Source of the DNA: Nitrospirillum viridazoti
Lineage (GTDB): Bacteria > Pseudomonadota > Alphaproteobacteria > Azospirillales > Azospirillaceae
Strand: one strand, 5' to 3'
NCBI RefSeq assembly: GCF_007827975.1
Contig: NZ_VITT01000005.1
Length of the DNA: 64,000 bases
Both the position numbers and the translations under genes were made by a program. Below, in pieces: positions 17,637-26,030 of this stretch (the stretch's first letter is position 1; every line of letters begins with the position of its first letter). Below the pieces are notes generated by a model, which had not been told where the DNA came from, ran no database searches, and saw only the letters and a list, made by a program, of their open reading frames with translations.

Positions 17637-17667
17637 ACCGCGCGGGAAGCCACCCCTCCCGCGCGGT
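17637..17667 (-). terminator. Intrinsic terminator between coxA and ctaB
   Basis: ACCGCGCGGGA at 17637-17647 pairs perfectly with TCCCGCGCGGT at 17657-17667. On the leftward strand the stem is followed by TTTTGCC. It lies 35 bases after the coxA stop and 34 bases before the ctaB start, so it probably lowers readthrough from coxBA into the assembly genes. Confidence 0.75.
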
Positions 17668-17701
17668 CGTCGCCTATGCAGCCGGTGCCACCCTCAGCAC
17701 C

Positions 17702-19315
17702 TTACTTGATGCGGGGCAGAACCTCGAACTGGTGGAACGGCGGCGGGCTGGACAGCGTCCACTCCAGCGTCGTCTCACCGGTGTTCCAGTAATCGGCGCC
17801 GACGCGCCGGCCGAACATCAGGGTATAAAGGGCCATCACGACGAAGAACAAGGTGGAGCCGAAGGAAATGTAGGCCCCGATGGAGGAGATCTGGTTCCAC
17901 ATGTGGAACGCGTCCGGATAGTCCGGGATGCGGCGCGGCATGCCCTGCAGGCCCAGGAAGTGCTGGGGGAAGAAAATCAGGTTCACGCCGATGAAGGTGG
18001 TCCAGAAGTGCAGGTGGCCCGCCCATTCCGGGTGCTCCCGGCCCGACATCTTGCCGATCCAGTAGTAGTAGCCGGCGAAGATGGCGAACACGGCGCCCAG
18101 GCTCAGCACGTAATGGAAGTGCGCGATGACGTAGTAGGTGTCGTGCAGCATCACGTCCAGGCCGCCGTTAGCCAGCACCACGCCGGTGACGCCGCCCACG
18201 GTGAACAGGAAGATGAAGCCGATGGCCCAGACCATGGGCGGCTTGAACTCGATGGAGCCGCCCCACATGGTGGCGATCCAGGAGAAGATCTTAACGCCCG
18301 TGGGCACGGCGATGATCATGGTCGCCGCGGTGAAGTAGGCGCGGGTGTCGACGTCCAGGCCCACGGTGAACATGTGGTGCGCCCAGACGATGAAGCCGAC
18401 CACGCCGATGGCGACCATGGCGTAGGCCATGCCCAGGTAGCCGAACACCGGCTTGCGCGAGAAGGTGGAGACGATCTGGCTGATGATGCCGAAGGCCGGC
18501 AGGATCATGATGTACACTTCGGGATGGCCGAAGAACCAGAACAGGTGCTGGAACAGCAGCGGGTCGCCGCCGCCGGCCGGGTCGAAGAAGTGGGTGCCGA
18601 AGTTGCGGTCGGCCAGCAGCATGGTGATGGCGCCGCCCAGCACGGGCACGGCCAGCAGCAGCAGGAAGGCGGTCACCAGCATCGACCACACGAACAGCGG
18701 CATCTTGTGCAGGGTCATGCCCGGCGCCCGCATGTTGAAGATGGTGGTGATGAAGTTGGCGGCACCCAGGATGGAGGATGCGCCCGCCAGGTGCAGGGCG
18801 AAGATGCCCATGTCAACCGAGGGGCCGCTGTGTCCCACGGTGGAGGACAGCGGCGGGTAGATGGTCCAGCCGGTACCGGCGCCCGGCCCGATCAGCGAGG
18901 ACGAGACCAGCAGCAGGAAGGCCGGGACCAGCAGCCAGAAGCTGATGTTGTTCAGGCGCGGGAAGGCCATGTCCGGCGCGCCGATCATCAGCGGCACGAA
19001 CCAGTTGCCGAAGCCGCCGATGACGGCGGGCATGACCACGAAGAACACCATGATCAGGCCATGGGCGGTGATCAGCACGTTCCACTGCTGGCCGATGTCG
19101 GCCGACAGGTGGTTCAGGATCTGGATGCCCGGCTCCTGCAGTTCCATGCGCATGATCACCGAGATGGCGCCGCCGATAAGGCCGGCGATCACGGAGAAGA
19201 TGAGGTAGAGCGTGCCGATGTCCTTGTGGTTGGTCGAGAACAACCACCGCTTCACGAACCCGGGCTTATGGTCGTGATGCGCGTCGTGAGCCGTATCGTG
19301 GGCTGCGTGCGCCAT
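17702..19315 (-). CDS. coxA: Cytochrome c oxidase subunit I, aa3 type
   Basis: This 537-residue, twelve-helix protein holds heme a and the heme a3-CuB site where oxygen is reduced. The heme ligand histidine is in LITAHGLIMVFF, the cross-linked His-Tyr pair is in WFFGHPEVYIMIL, the CuB histidines are in VWAHHMFTVG, and the two distal heme histidines are in AHFHYVLSLG. The PEVY motif places it in the A-type oxidases with a K-channel tyrosine. It lies 56 bases after coxB on the same strand and is followed by an intrinsic terminator. Confidence 0.98.
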   Translation of the reverse strand: MAHAAHDTAHDAHHDHKPGFVKRWLFSTNHKDIGTLYLIFSVIAGLIGGAISVIMRMELQEPGIQILNHLSADIGQQWNVLITAHGLIMVFFVVMPAVIGGFGNWFVPLMIGAPDMAFPRLNNISFWLLVPAFLLLVSSSLIGPGAGTGWTIYPPLSSTVGHSGPSVDMGIFALHLAGASSILGAANFITTIFNMRAPGMTLHKMPLFVWSMLVTAFLLLLAVPVLGGAITMLLADRNFGTHFFDPAGGGDPLLFQHLFWFFGHPEVYIMILPAFGIISQIVSTFSRKPVFGYLGMAYAMVAIGVVGFIVWAHHMFTVGLDVDTRAYFTAATMIIAVPTGVKIFSWIATMWGGSIEFKPPMVWAIGFIFLFTVGGVTGVVLANGGLDVMLHDTYYVIAHFHYVLSLGAVFAIFAGYYYWIGKMSGREHPEWAGHLHFWTTFIGVNLIFFPQHFLGLQGMPRRIPDYPDAFHMWNQISSIGAYISFGSTLFFVVMALYTLMFGRRVGADYWNTGETTLEWTLSSPPPFHQFEVLPRIK

Positions 19316-19371
19316 AATTCCAGTTCCCCTCGTTTAATCTCAGGCGGGGTTAAATGTCAGACGGGGCCAAC

Positions 19372-20277
19372 TCAGCGCGCGGCGCCATTGTCCGTCGCCA
19401 GGGCGGTCTTGGTGGCCCCTGCCTTGGCAATCCCCTGGGCCGCTTCGAGCGACGCGAGGAACTCGCGGCCCGCGTCGATGCCGGCGGTCTTGGTCTTCTC
19501 GGCCCAGGCCTTGTAGTCCTCCTTGCTGACGGCATGGACGACGATAGGCATGAAGCCATGGTTGGTGCCGCAAATCAGGGTGCACTGGCCGTAGAAGGTG
19601 CCTTCGGTGCTGGCCTGCAGCCAGGTCTCGTTGATGCGGCCGGGCACGGCGTGTAGCTGCACGCCCAGCGAGGGCACGTACCAGGAGTGGATGACGTCGG
19701 CGCCGGTCAGCAGCAGGCGGACCGGCGTGCCCACGGGCACCACCATCTCGTTGTCCACCGTCAGCAGGCGAGGCTGGCCCGGCTTCAGGTCGCCGTCGGA
19801 GACGATGTTGCTGTCGAAGGAGATGTCGTTGTTGTCCGGGTATTCGTACGACCAATACCACTGGTGGCCGGTGATCTTCACCGTCATCTCAGGATTGGGC
19901 GTGCGGTCGCCGTAGTAGAGGACGCGGAAGGACGGCACGGCCACGATCACCAGGATCAGCACCGGCACCACGGTCCACGCCACCTCCAGCAGGGTGTGGT
20001 GGCTGGTCTTGGACGGGACGGGGTTCGCGCGCCTGTTGAAGCGCACCATGACCGTCAGCAGCAGCAGCGATACGAAGGCGACGATGCCGATGATGATGTA
20101 GAGCAGCAGGGTGTGGAAGTTCTCCAGCTGCACCGCCACGGGCGAGTAGGCATGCTGCATGCCCAGCTTGCCCGCCTCGGGCATGCTCACCACCGGGTCG
20201 GCCAGCGCCACCGAAGCGCGCCCCGCCAGGGCCGTCAAAAGGGCCGCGAAGGCGGCGGCGTTCTTGCGTACGGACAT
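19372..20277 (-). CDS. coxB: Cytochrome c oxidase subunit II
   Basis: The 301-residue subunit takes electrons from cytochrome c through its CuA centre. It has a signal-like N-terminus ending near ASVALADP, two membrane helices, and a periplasmic cupredoxin domain. The CuA ligands are in YGQCTLICGTNHGFM (C-x3-C, then His and Met), with the upstream ligand His in VIHSWYVPSLG. The aromatic cytochrome c docking patch appears as HQWYWSYEYP. It is the first gene of the leftward cox cluster, and a hairpin lies in its leader. Confidence 0.98.
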   Translation of the reverse strand: MSVRKNAAAFAALLTALAGRASVALADPVVSMPEAGKLGMQHAYSPVAVQLENFHTLLLYIIIGIVAFVSLLLLTVMVRFNRRANPVPSKTSHHTLLEVAWTVVPVLILVIVAVPSFRVLYYGDRTPNPEMTVKITGHQWYWSYEYPDNNDISFDSNIVSDGDLKPGQPRLLTVDNEMVVPVGTPVRLLLTGADVIHSWYVPSLGVQLHAVPGRINETWLQASTEGTFYGQCTLICGTNHGFMPIVVHAVSKEDYKAWAEKTKTAGIDAGREFLASLEAAQGIAKAGATKTALATDNGAAR

Positions 20278-20860
20278 CCCTTACCACTCTCTCGTTGCCG
20301 GGGACGTGCGACACGTCCCACCCGAAGATTGTCCTGGTGACCCACGCCGGCCCCGCACGCCCCCTGTTCAGGCGCCGCACCAAACGCGGGATGCCGTCCC
20401 ATCCTCCCGTTTATTATGGGGGCCCGTCCTTGATCGACCTGCCCCCACCCCCACCTCCCGTTGCGGCGGGACGAAGCGGCGACGGCGTCGGCTATCGGGG
20501 CACCTGTCCGGGAGTTTAGACCCAGCATCGCAAGCGCCCCCGATGGTTAAGGGACACCTGCATCGTGGCAGACCATAACGTTCCCGATCCTTGACGTAAA
20601 GCGGACAACGCGTCCCAGCGCATACCGTTGGGCGCACTGCCCCGCCCGCCGGACCCGCCAGGGTGGCGCAAAAGCGGCCCGGCGCTACAGCCTTGGCGTG
20701 CTTGAGGATTCCCTATCCCATCCACCCCGCCTTCGAGGGACGGCCTTTCCCCTGGCGATGGCGGCATCGACACGCCATGTTATGAAGGTCACGCCCCACC
20801 CGGGTGGCCGGCCCCGCCGCCGCCCCGGCTTTTCGGCCCGTTCCTTGGAGTTTCGCGACC
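20278..20860. other. Divergent region between coxB and tldD
   Basis: This 583-base region carries the leftward leader and promoter of the cox cluster and the rightward promoter of tldD. It holds the hairpin at 20301-20319, proline- and arginine-coding GC-rich stretches with no credible ribosome sites, and an imperfectly repeated GTCC/GGAC pattern. No gene is supported in it. Confidence 0.55.
20301..20319 (-). promoter_or_regulatory. Hairpin in the coxB leader
   Basis: GGGACGTG at 20301-20308 and CACGTCCC at 20312-20319 form a perfect eight-base stem with a CGA loop, 24 bases upstream of the coxB start. It could be an operator or an mRNA 5' stabiliser; nothing in the sequence decides between them. 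Confidence 0.4.
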
Positions 20861-22294
20861 ATGAGCCTGCTCGCCCAGACCGACGATCTGTTTTTCACCC
20901 GGGCCGGACTGGACCGCGCGCGCACCGAATCGATCGTCGCCGACGCGCTGAAGGGCGGCGACGATGGCGAGCTGTTCCTGGAGTACGCCCAGTCCGAAGG
21001 CGTGTTCTGGGATGACGGCAAGCTGAAGAGCGCGTCCTTCGACACCACCCAAGGCTTCGGCCTGCGCTCCGTCGCTGGGGAGACCACGGGCTTCGCCCAC
21101 GCCTCCACCCTGACGGAGGAGGCGCTGAAGCGCGCGGCCGCCACCGTGCGCACCGTACAGGCCGGCCATGGCGGCACCTATGCCGAGCCGCCGGTGGGCA
21201 CCAACCGCGCCCTCTACGCCGCCGACAACCCCTTGGCCATCGTGCCGTTCGAAGCCAAGGTGAAGCTGCTGGCCGATATCGACGCCTATGCCCGGGGCCG
21301 CGACCCGCGCGTGCGCCAGGTCAGCGCCAGCCTGACCGGCGAGTGGCAGGCCGTGCAGATCATCCGCGCCGACGGCCACCGCGTGGCCGACATCCGCCCC
21401 CTGGTGCGCCTGAACGTCTCCGTCGTCGTCGGCGAGGGCGACCGCATGGAGGCCGGCAGCTTCGGCGCCGGCGGCCGCCTGGCCTATGAGCGCTACATGC
21501 AGCCGGAAACCTGGCGCCACCATGTCGACGAGGCCCTGCGCCAGGCCCTGGTCAACCTGGCCGCTGTCCCGGCGCCGGCGGGCGAGATGCCTGTGGTCCT
21601 GGGGCCGGGCTGGTGCGGCGTGCTGCTGCACGAGGCCATCGGCCACGGGCTGGAGGGCGACTTCAACCGCAAGGCCACCTCCGCCTTCGCCTCGCTCATC
21701 GGACAGCGGGTGGCCGCCCCCGGCGTCACCGTGGTTGACGATGGCACGCTGGAAGGGCGCCGCGGTTCCATCACCGTGGATGACGAGGGCACGCCCAGCC
21801 AGTGCAACACCCTGATCGAAGACGGCGTCCTAGTCGGCTATATGCAGGACCGCATGAACGCCCGCCTGATGGGGGTGAAGCCCACCGGCAACGGCCGCCG
21901 CCAGGGTTTCAGCAGCGTGCCCATGCCGCGCATGACCAACACCATGATGCGCTCTGGCGACCGCACCAAGGAAGAGATCCTGGCCTCGGTGAAGCGCGGG
22001 CTGTACGCCGTGAACTTCGGCGGCGGCCAAGTGGACATCGTGTCCGGCAAGTTCGTCTTCTCCGCCTCCGAAGCGTACCTGATCGAGGACGGCAAGATCG
22101 GTCCGTCGGTGAAGGGCGCCACCCTGATCGGCAACGGCCCGGACGCCCTGACCAAGGTCACCATGATCGGCAATGACAGCTGCCTGGACGAGGGCATCGG
22201 CGTCTGCGGCAAGCAGGGGCAGAGCGTGCCGGTGGGTGTTGGCCAGCCTACACTGCGCATCGACGGCCTGACCGTCGGCGGCACCGCGGCCTGA
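20861..22294 (+). CDS. tldD: Metalloprotease TldD
   Basis: The 477-residue protein is the catalytic partner of the TldD/PmbA (TldE) protease pair, which removes leader peptides from modified peptides and degrades CcdA in E. coli. The zinc motif HEAIGHGLEGD starts at residue 257 and supplies two histidines and glutamate. The C-terminal part ends with the conserved SVPVGVGQPTLRIDGLTVGG. The start at 20861 has TTGGAG upstream; the longer frame from 20804 lacks a ribosome site. It diverges from coxB, a frequent arrangement in alphaproteobacteria. The partner gene pmbA is at 36569. A 14-bp tandem duplication spans the stop codon. Confidence 0.96.
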   Translation: MSLLAQTDDLFFTRAGLDRARTESIVADALKGGDDGELFLEYAQSEGVFWDDGKLKSASFDTTQGFGLRSVAGETTGFAHASTLTEEALKRAAATVRTVQAGHGGTYAEPPVGTNRALYAADNPLAIVPFEAKVKLLADIDAYARGRDPRVRQVSASLTGEWQAVQIIRADGHRVADIRPLVRLNVSVVVGEGDRMEAGSFGAGGRLAYERYMQPETWRHHVDEALRQALVNLAAVPAPAGEMPVVLGPGWCGVLLHEAIGHGLEGDFNRKATSAFASLIGQRVAAPGVTVVDDGTLEGRRGSITVDDEGTPSQCNTLIEDGVLVGYMQDRMNARLMGVKPTGNGRRQGFSSVPMPRMTNTMMRSGDRTKEEILASVKRGLYAVNFGGGQVDIVSGKFVFSASEAYLIEDGKIGPSVKGATLIGNGPDALTKVTMIGNDSCLDEGIGVCGKQGQSVPVGVGQPTLRIDGLTVGGTAA

Positions 22295-22315
22295 CCGGGG
22301 TGGCCTGACCGGGGT
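22288..22315. repeat. 14-bp tandem duplication across the tldD stop
   Basis: GGCCTGACCGGGGT occurs at 22288-22301 and again at 22302-22315. The first copy includes the tldD stop codon. It fills the short gap before the next gene and looks like a slippage duplication. Confidence 0.85.
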
Positions 22316-22331
22316 GGAAGGGAGGGCGGCC

Positions 22332-22916
22332 ATGGGCAAGAGCCCGGACGAGATGATGGCCGCCATCCTGCGCAACCTGCCGGCCAAGACCGGCCGGGAC
22401 GCGGGGGGATGGGCGGCCCTGATCAAGGCGGAGGGGCCGGCCGAGCCCAAGGCCCGCGCCCGCTGGCTGAAGCAGGCCCACGGCCTGGGCGGCGCCACGG
22501 CACAGGTCCTGGCGGCCCACGCCCTGGGCGGCATCCATGACCTGACACCGGAACAACGGCTGGACAAGCTGTATGAGGGGCGGGAGGACCTGCGCCCCAT
22601 TGGCGACCGGCTGACCGCCCTGGCCCGGGGCCTGGGCGCCGATGTCACCAGCACCGTGCTGTCCACCATGGTCTCCTTCAGCGCGGGATTGAAGTTCGCG
22701 GAAGCCAAGCCGGCAGGTAAGGGCCGAATCGACCTGGGACTGGCCTTGGGCCGAGAGCCCCTACCCCCAAGCGCCGTTCCCCTGACGCCGGTCAAGACCG
22801 CCGACGCCAGCGACCGCATCACCTACCGAATCCCATTGGCCTCGGTGGACGCGATCACCGAGGAGGTCGCCGCCTGGCTGGCGCGCGCCCATGCCCGTGT
22901 CGCGACCCGCGACTGA
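22332..22916 (+). CDS. DUF4287 and DUF5655 domain protein
   Basis: The 194-residue protein has an N-terminal DUF4287-like helical part (residues about 5-60, MAAILRNLPAKTGRDAGGWAALI) and a C-terminal DUF5655-like part (about 75-190, with STMVSFSAGLKFAEAKPAGKGRIDLGLAL). Both are uncharacterised and are often fused or adjacent. The start at 22332 has GGGAGGG upstream. It is close behind tldD (37 bases) and may share its transcript. The protein is predicted to be cytoplasmic, and its role is unknown. Confidence 0.75.
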   Translation: MGKSPDEMMAAILRNLPAKTGRDAGGWAALIKAEGPAEPKARARWLKQAHGLGGATAQVLAAHALGGIHDLTPEQRLDKLYEGREDLRPIGDRLTALARGLGADVTSTVLSTMVSFSAGLKFAEAKPAGKGRIDLGLALGREPLPPSAVPLTPVKTADASDRITYRIPLASVDAITEEVAAWLARAHARVATRD

Positions 22917-23172
22917 ATTTTCGTTGCCCGCGCGACAGGCGCCCCGCCGGTGCCCAACGGGCTCTGGAGACCTGCCACCCCGTGCGGAATGCCGCCGCGT
23001 TAGGGGATCTTTGCGTATTTTGGCCATTCCTGCGGCCCGGATGCGTCAGACGCGGGGCTGGATGGAAACCGGTATCAATTTCGCAACGCTTCCGGTCAAA
23101 AGACCGGTTGCCCACATCGCCGCAGTACGCATAAATCAATTCGTTGCGTCATTGACATCAAACGGAGTTTTT

Positions 23173-23406
23173 ATGCGTCACCATCAGTTATTGGCAGCAA
23201 CTTTTGGTCTTGCCTTGCTCACAGCCGGTTGCCAGACCCAGACGGACAACGCCCAGACGGCCAGTGCGGCCGCACCCAAGGCCGCCGCCCAGCAGCGGTG
23301 CGTGAACACGGGCAGCCGCCTGGCCGGCAATTGCAACGACGTCGGCCACGCCGACCCCAAGGATCTGCTGAACCGCCCATCGGGCACCAGGGTCCCTGGG
23401 TCGTAA
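23173..23406 (+). CDS. Small putative lipoprotein
   Basis: The 77-residue product starts with a lipoprotein signal peptide: MRHHQLL, a hydrophobic core and the lipobox LLTAGC, predicting lipid attachment at Cys20. The mature part is short, alanine- and glutamine-rich, with two further cysteines (QRCVNTG and GNCNDVG) and the segment SRLAGNC. CGGAGT lies five bases before the ATG. No family is recognised; it resembles small outer-membrane lipoproteins of Rhodospirillales. Two hairpins downstream end the transcript. Confidence 0.7.
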   Translation: MRHHQLLAATFGLALLTAGCQTQTDNAQTASAAAPKAAAQQRCVNTGSRLAGNCNDVGHADPKDLLNRPSGTRVPGS

Positions 23407-23446
23407 GACTCGGACCAGCCGATAGGCCCGACCACCCGAGAGGAGT

Positions 23447-23515
23447 GACGCCACCGGCCTCCCGGGGGGAAGCCCGATGGCGTCGATAGGGAGGAATCCC
23501 CGGCCATAGCCGGGG
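23447..23515 (+). terminator. Two successive hairpins after the lipoprotein gene
   Basis: GACGCCA at 23447-23453 pairs with TGGCGTC at 23478-23484, and the loop between them can pair further through CCTCCC and GGGGGG. A second hairpin, CCCCGGC at 23498-23504 with GCCGGGG at 23509-23515 around CATA, follows. The convergent gshA gene ends at 23560, so these separate the two transcripts. Confidence 0.55.
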
Positions 23516-23559
23516 CAAATAAGGCAGGTGAGGCACCAAGGTCCGTTGAACGGCCGGCC

Positions 23560-24927
23560 TCAGTACGCGTATTCCGCGTAGACGCGATCGATATCGCCGC
23601 CCCATTCCCCATTGAACTTGTTCAGCAGTTCCGTGGCCGGCGAAACGCCGCTGTCCACGATGGCCTGCAGCGCGTCCAGGAAGTGGCTTTCGTTGTCGCC
23701 CATGCCGGCCAGGCGCGCGCGGTTGTCCAGGCCGTTGCGCGAAATGGCCACCGTCTGGCGTGCAAGGTCCAGGACGGTGCCCTTGCGGAAGGGCGTGTCG
23801 AGGCCCAGGCGCGGCACGTTGTTGCGCAGCTGCGCCCGCTCCTCCTCCGTCCAGTCCTTGATCAGGTCCCAGGCGGCGTCCAGCGCCGTGGTATCGTACA
23901 GCAAGCCCACCCACAGGGCCGGCAGAGCGCACAGGCGGGCCCACGGGCCGCCGTCGGCGCCGCGCATCTCCAGGAAGCGCTTCAGTCGCACCTCCGGGAA
24001 CAGGGTGGTCAGGTGGTCCACCCAATCGGTGATCAGCGGCCGCTCCCCCGGCAGGGCGGGCAGTTCCCCCCTGAGGAAGGCGCGGAAGTCCTGGCCCGAG
24101 GCGTCGATGTACTGGCCGTCGCGATAGACGAAGTACATGGGCACACCCAGCGCGTGGTCGGCGTAGCGTTCGAAGCCGAAGCCGTCCTCGAACACGAAGG
24201 GCAGGTCGCCGCAGCGGTCGGGATCGGTGTCCGTCCACACATGGCTGCGCAGGCTCTGGAAGCCGTTGGGCTTGCCTTCCTTGAAGGGACTGTTGGCGAA
24301 CAGGGCCGTGGCGATGGGTTGCAGCGCCAGGCTGACCCGGAACTTCTTCACCATGTCGGCTTCGGAGCTGAAGTCCAGGTTGACCTGCACCGTGGAGGTG
24401 CGGGTCATCATGTCCAGGCCCATGGTGCCCTTCTTGGGCATGTAGTCGCGCATGATGCGGTAGCGGCCCTTGGGCATCCAGGGAATATCTTCCCGCTTCC
24501 ACTTGGGATTGAAGCCCAGGCCGATCATGCCGATGCCGAGGTCGGCGCCGATCGCGCGCACCTGGGCCAGATGCTCGGACACCTCGCCGCATGTCTGGTG
24601 GATGGTGCTGAGCGGCGCGCCCGACAGTTCGAACTGTCCACCCGGTTCCAGCGTGATGCTGGCCTGGCCCTTGGTCAGGGCGATGATGTTCTCGCCCTCC
24701 TTCACCGGGGCCCAGTCGTAGCGGGTCGCCATCTCGGACAGGATGCGGCCGATGCCCTGCTCGCCCTCATAGGGCAGCGGGCGGTTGTCGCCCAGTCGGA
24801 AGGCGAACTTCTCGTGTTCCGTGCCGATGCGCCAGGCATCCGCCGGCTTGTTGCCCTGTTCCAGGTATTCGACCAGCTCACGGCGGTCGGTGATGGGGGC
24901 ACCCGGGCTCTTCGGCGGCGCAGACAT
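23560..24927 (-). CDS. gshA: Glutamate-cysteine ligase, plant type
   Basis: The 455-residue enzyme joins glutamate and cysteine with ATP, the first step of glutathione synthesis. The sequence is of the plant/alphaproteobacterial class: WRIGTEHEKFAF near residue 32-43, ITLEPGGQFELSG, STVQVNLDF and the IDASGQDF segment are diagnostic. Conserved cysteines at HQTCGEVSEH and DRCGDLPF may support redox control, as described for plant enzymes. The stop is close to the convergent hairpins at 23447-23515. A 15-bp triple tandem repeat lies just upstream of the start, between this gene and rsmE. Confidence 0.95.
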   Translation of the reverse strand: MSAPPKSPGAPITDRRELVEYLEQGNKPADAWRIGTEHEKFAFRLGDNRPLPYEGEQGIGRILSEMATRYDWAPVKEGENIIALTKGQASITLEPGGQFELSGAPLSTIHQTCGEVSEHLAQVRAIGADLGIGMIGLGFNPKWKREDIPWMPKGRYRIMRDYMPKKGTMGLDMMTRTSTVQVNLDFSSEADMVKKFRVSLALQPIATALFANSPFKEGKPNGFQSLRSHVWTDTDPDRCGDLPFVFEDGFGFERYADHALGVPMYFVYRDGQYIDASGQDFRAFLRGELPALPGERPLITDWVDHLTTLFPEVRLKRFLEMRGADGGPWARLCALPALWVGLLYDTTALDAAWDLIKDWTEEERAQLRNNVPRLGLDTPFRKGTVLDLARQTVAISRNGLDNRARLAGMGDNESHFLDALQAIVDSGVSPATELLNKFNGEWGGDIDRVYAEYAY

Positions 24928-24940
24928 CAGGTCGGTCCTT

Positions 24941-24985
24941 CTTTACAAGGCTTGGCTTTACAAGGCTTGGCTTCACAAGGCTTGG
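24941..24985. repeat. 15-bp unit repeated three times before gshA
   Basis: The unit CTTTACAAGGCTTGG occurs at 24941-24955, 24956-24970 and, with one change (CTTCACAAGGCTTGG), 24971-24985. It lies 14 bases upstream of the gshA ATG and falls in the mRNA leader if transcription comes from rsmE. Each unit contains the inverted pair CAAG/CTTG. Confidence 0.9.
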
Positions 24986-25041
24986 GTATCAAAGCGCGGC
25001 TGGGGGCCAGGAACAGGGAACAGGAACAGGAAACGGAATAC

Positions 25042-25833
25042 TCAACGGAACGGCGGGCGCGCGTCCTGCCCTGGGGCGGCGGTCCAGTCGCCCGCCAGCG
25101 CCTGCCACAGGGCAAGCACAGCGAAAGCGGCCGTATCCGCCCGCAGAATGCGTGGACCCAGTCCTACCGGGACAACAAAGGGTGTTTTGGCAAGCTGGTC
25201 AAGCTCACCGGGATGGAGGCCCCCCTCCGGTCCCACAAGGAACGCCGCTGGACGCCCCGACGCAGTAGCCGCCGTCACAGCCGTGGCCAGGGGTTGGGCC
25301 GCGCCCGTCTCCGCCGCCACGAACAAGGTGCGATCCCGGGTCAGGGGGTTGGCGGGCCAGCCGGCCAGCACGGCCGACAACTCGGCCAGCGGGTCGACCA
25401 CGGGCACGGACAGCCGCTCGCACTGTTCCGCCGCCTCCACCGCGTTGGCGCGCAGGCGGTCCAGGTTCACCCGCGGCACGTCGCCCCGGCGGGTCAGCAC
25501 GGGGCAGAGGCGGGCCACGCCCAGCTCCGTCGCTTTTTCGACCACGTACTCGGTGCGACCGCCCTTCAGCGGCGCGAACAGCAGCCAGACGTCCGGCACC
25601 GCCACCGGCGGCCGGGTCTGTTCCAGCAGGGTGATGATGCCGCCCGACTTGCTCAGCGCCGATATCTCCCCCAGCCATTCGCCGCCGGCCTCGTTGAAGG
25701 CCAGCAGCCGGTCGCCGGGCGCCTGGCGCAGCACGCCGCGCAAATAGTGCGCCTGGTCGCCCGACAGCGGCGCCGACTGGCCAGCGGCCAGGGGCGTGTC
25801 GACATGCAGGCGGGTGCGGGGGCGGACGGCCAT
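25042..25833 (-). CDS. rsmE: 16S rRNA (uracil-1498-N3)-methyltransferase
   Basis: The 263-residue SPOUT-class enzyme methylates U1498 of 16S rRNA at the ribosomal decoding site with S-adenosylmethionine. The N-terminal PUA-like part begins VRPRTRLHVDTPL, and the knotted SAM-binding region is seen in FLVGPEGGLHPGELDQL and LGPRILRADTAAFAVL, both diagnostic for RsmE. It diverges from ubiA and lies upstream of gshA on the same strand, an order found in many alphaproteobacteria (ubiA/rsmE/gshA). Confidence 0.95.
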   Translation of the reverse strand: MAVRPRTRLHVDTPLAAGQSAPLSGDQAHYLRGVLRQAPGDRLLAFNEAGGEWLGEISALSKSGGIITLLEQTRPPVAVPDVWLLFAPLKGGRTEYVVEKATELGVARLCPVLTRRGDVPRVNLDRLRANAVEAAEQCERLSVPVVDPLAELSAVLAGWPANPLTRDRTLFVAAETGAAQPLATAVTAATASGRPAAFLVGPEGGLHPGELDQLAKTPFVVPVGLGPRILRADTAAFAVLALWQALAGDWTAAPGQDARPPFR

Positions 25834-26030
25834 GGGATCAGTCGTGGAGAAAGGAGACGGAACGGGAGAGGTCTAGATGCGGAACAATCATTCCTTTGTC
25901 CATTCTACCATTGAACACTCAAGCATTTTTCAAGGGTCAGCCCGTCCGTCCGAAGGGTGACCGGCCGCCCTTTCTTGGCGGCCAGGTTCCCGCTAAGGTC
26001 CCTGCAAACACCCGAACAAGGCTTCCCAGC

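Noticed and set aside
17615..19516. 633-codon frame on the plus strand under coxA
   Set aside because: Composition is dominated by H, Q, G and D typical of antisense frames; coxA is certain.
20516..20773. 85-codon minus frame between coxB and tldD
   Set aside because: Unusual composition, no ribosome site and no motif support.
25896..26030. N-terminal extension of ubiA from an upstream ATG
   Set aside because: The added residues match nothing in the family and the start at 26031 has a ribosome site.
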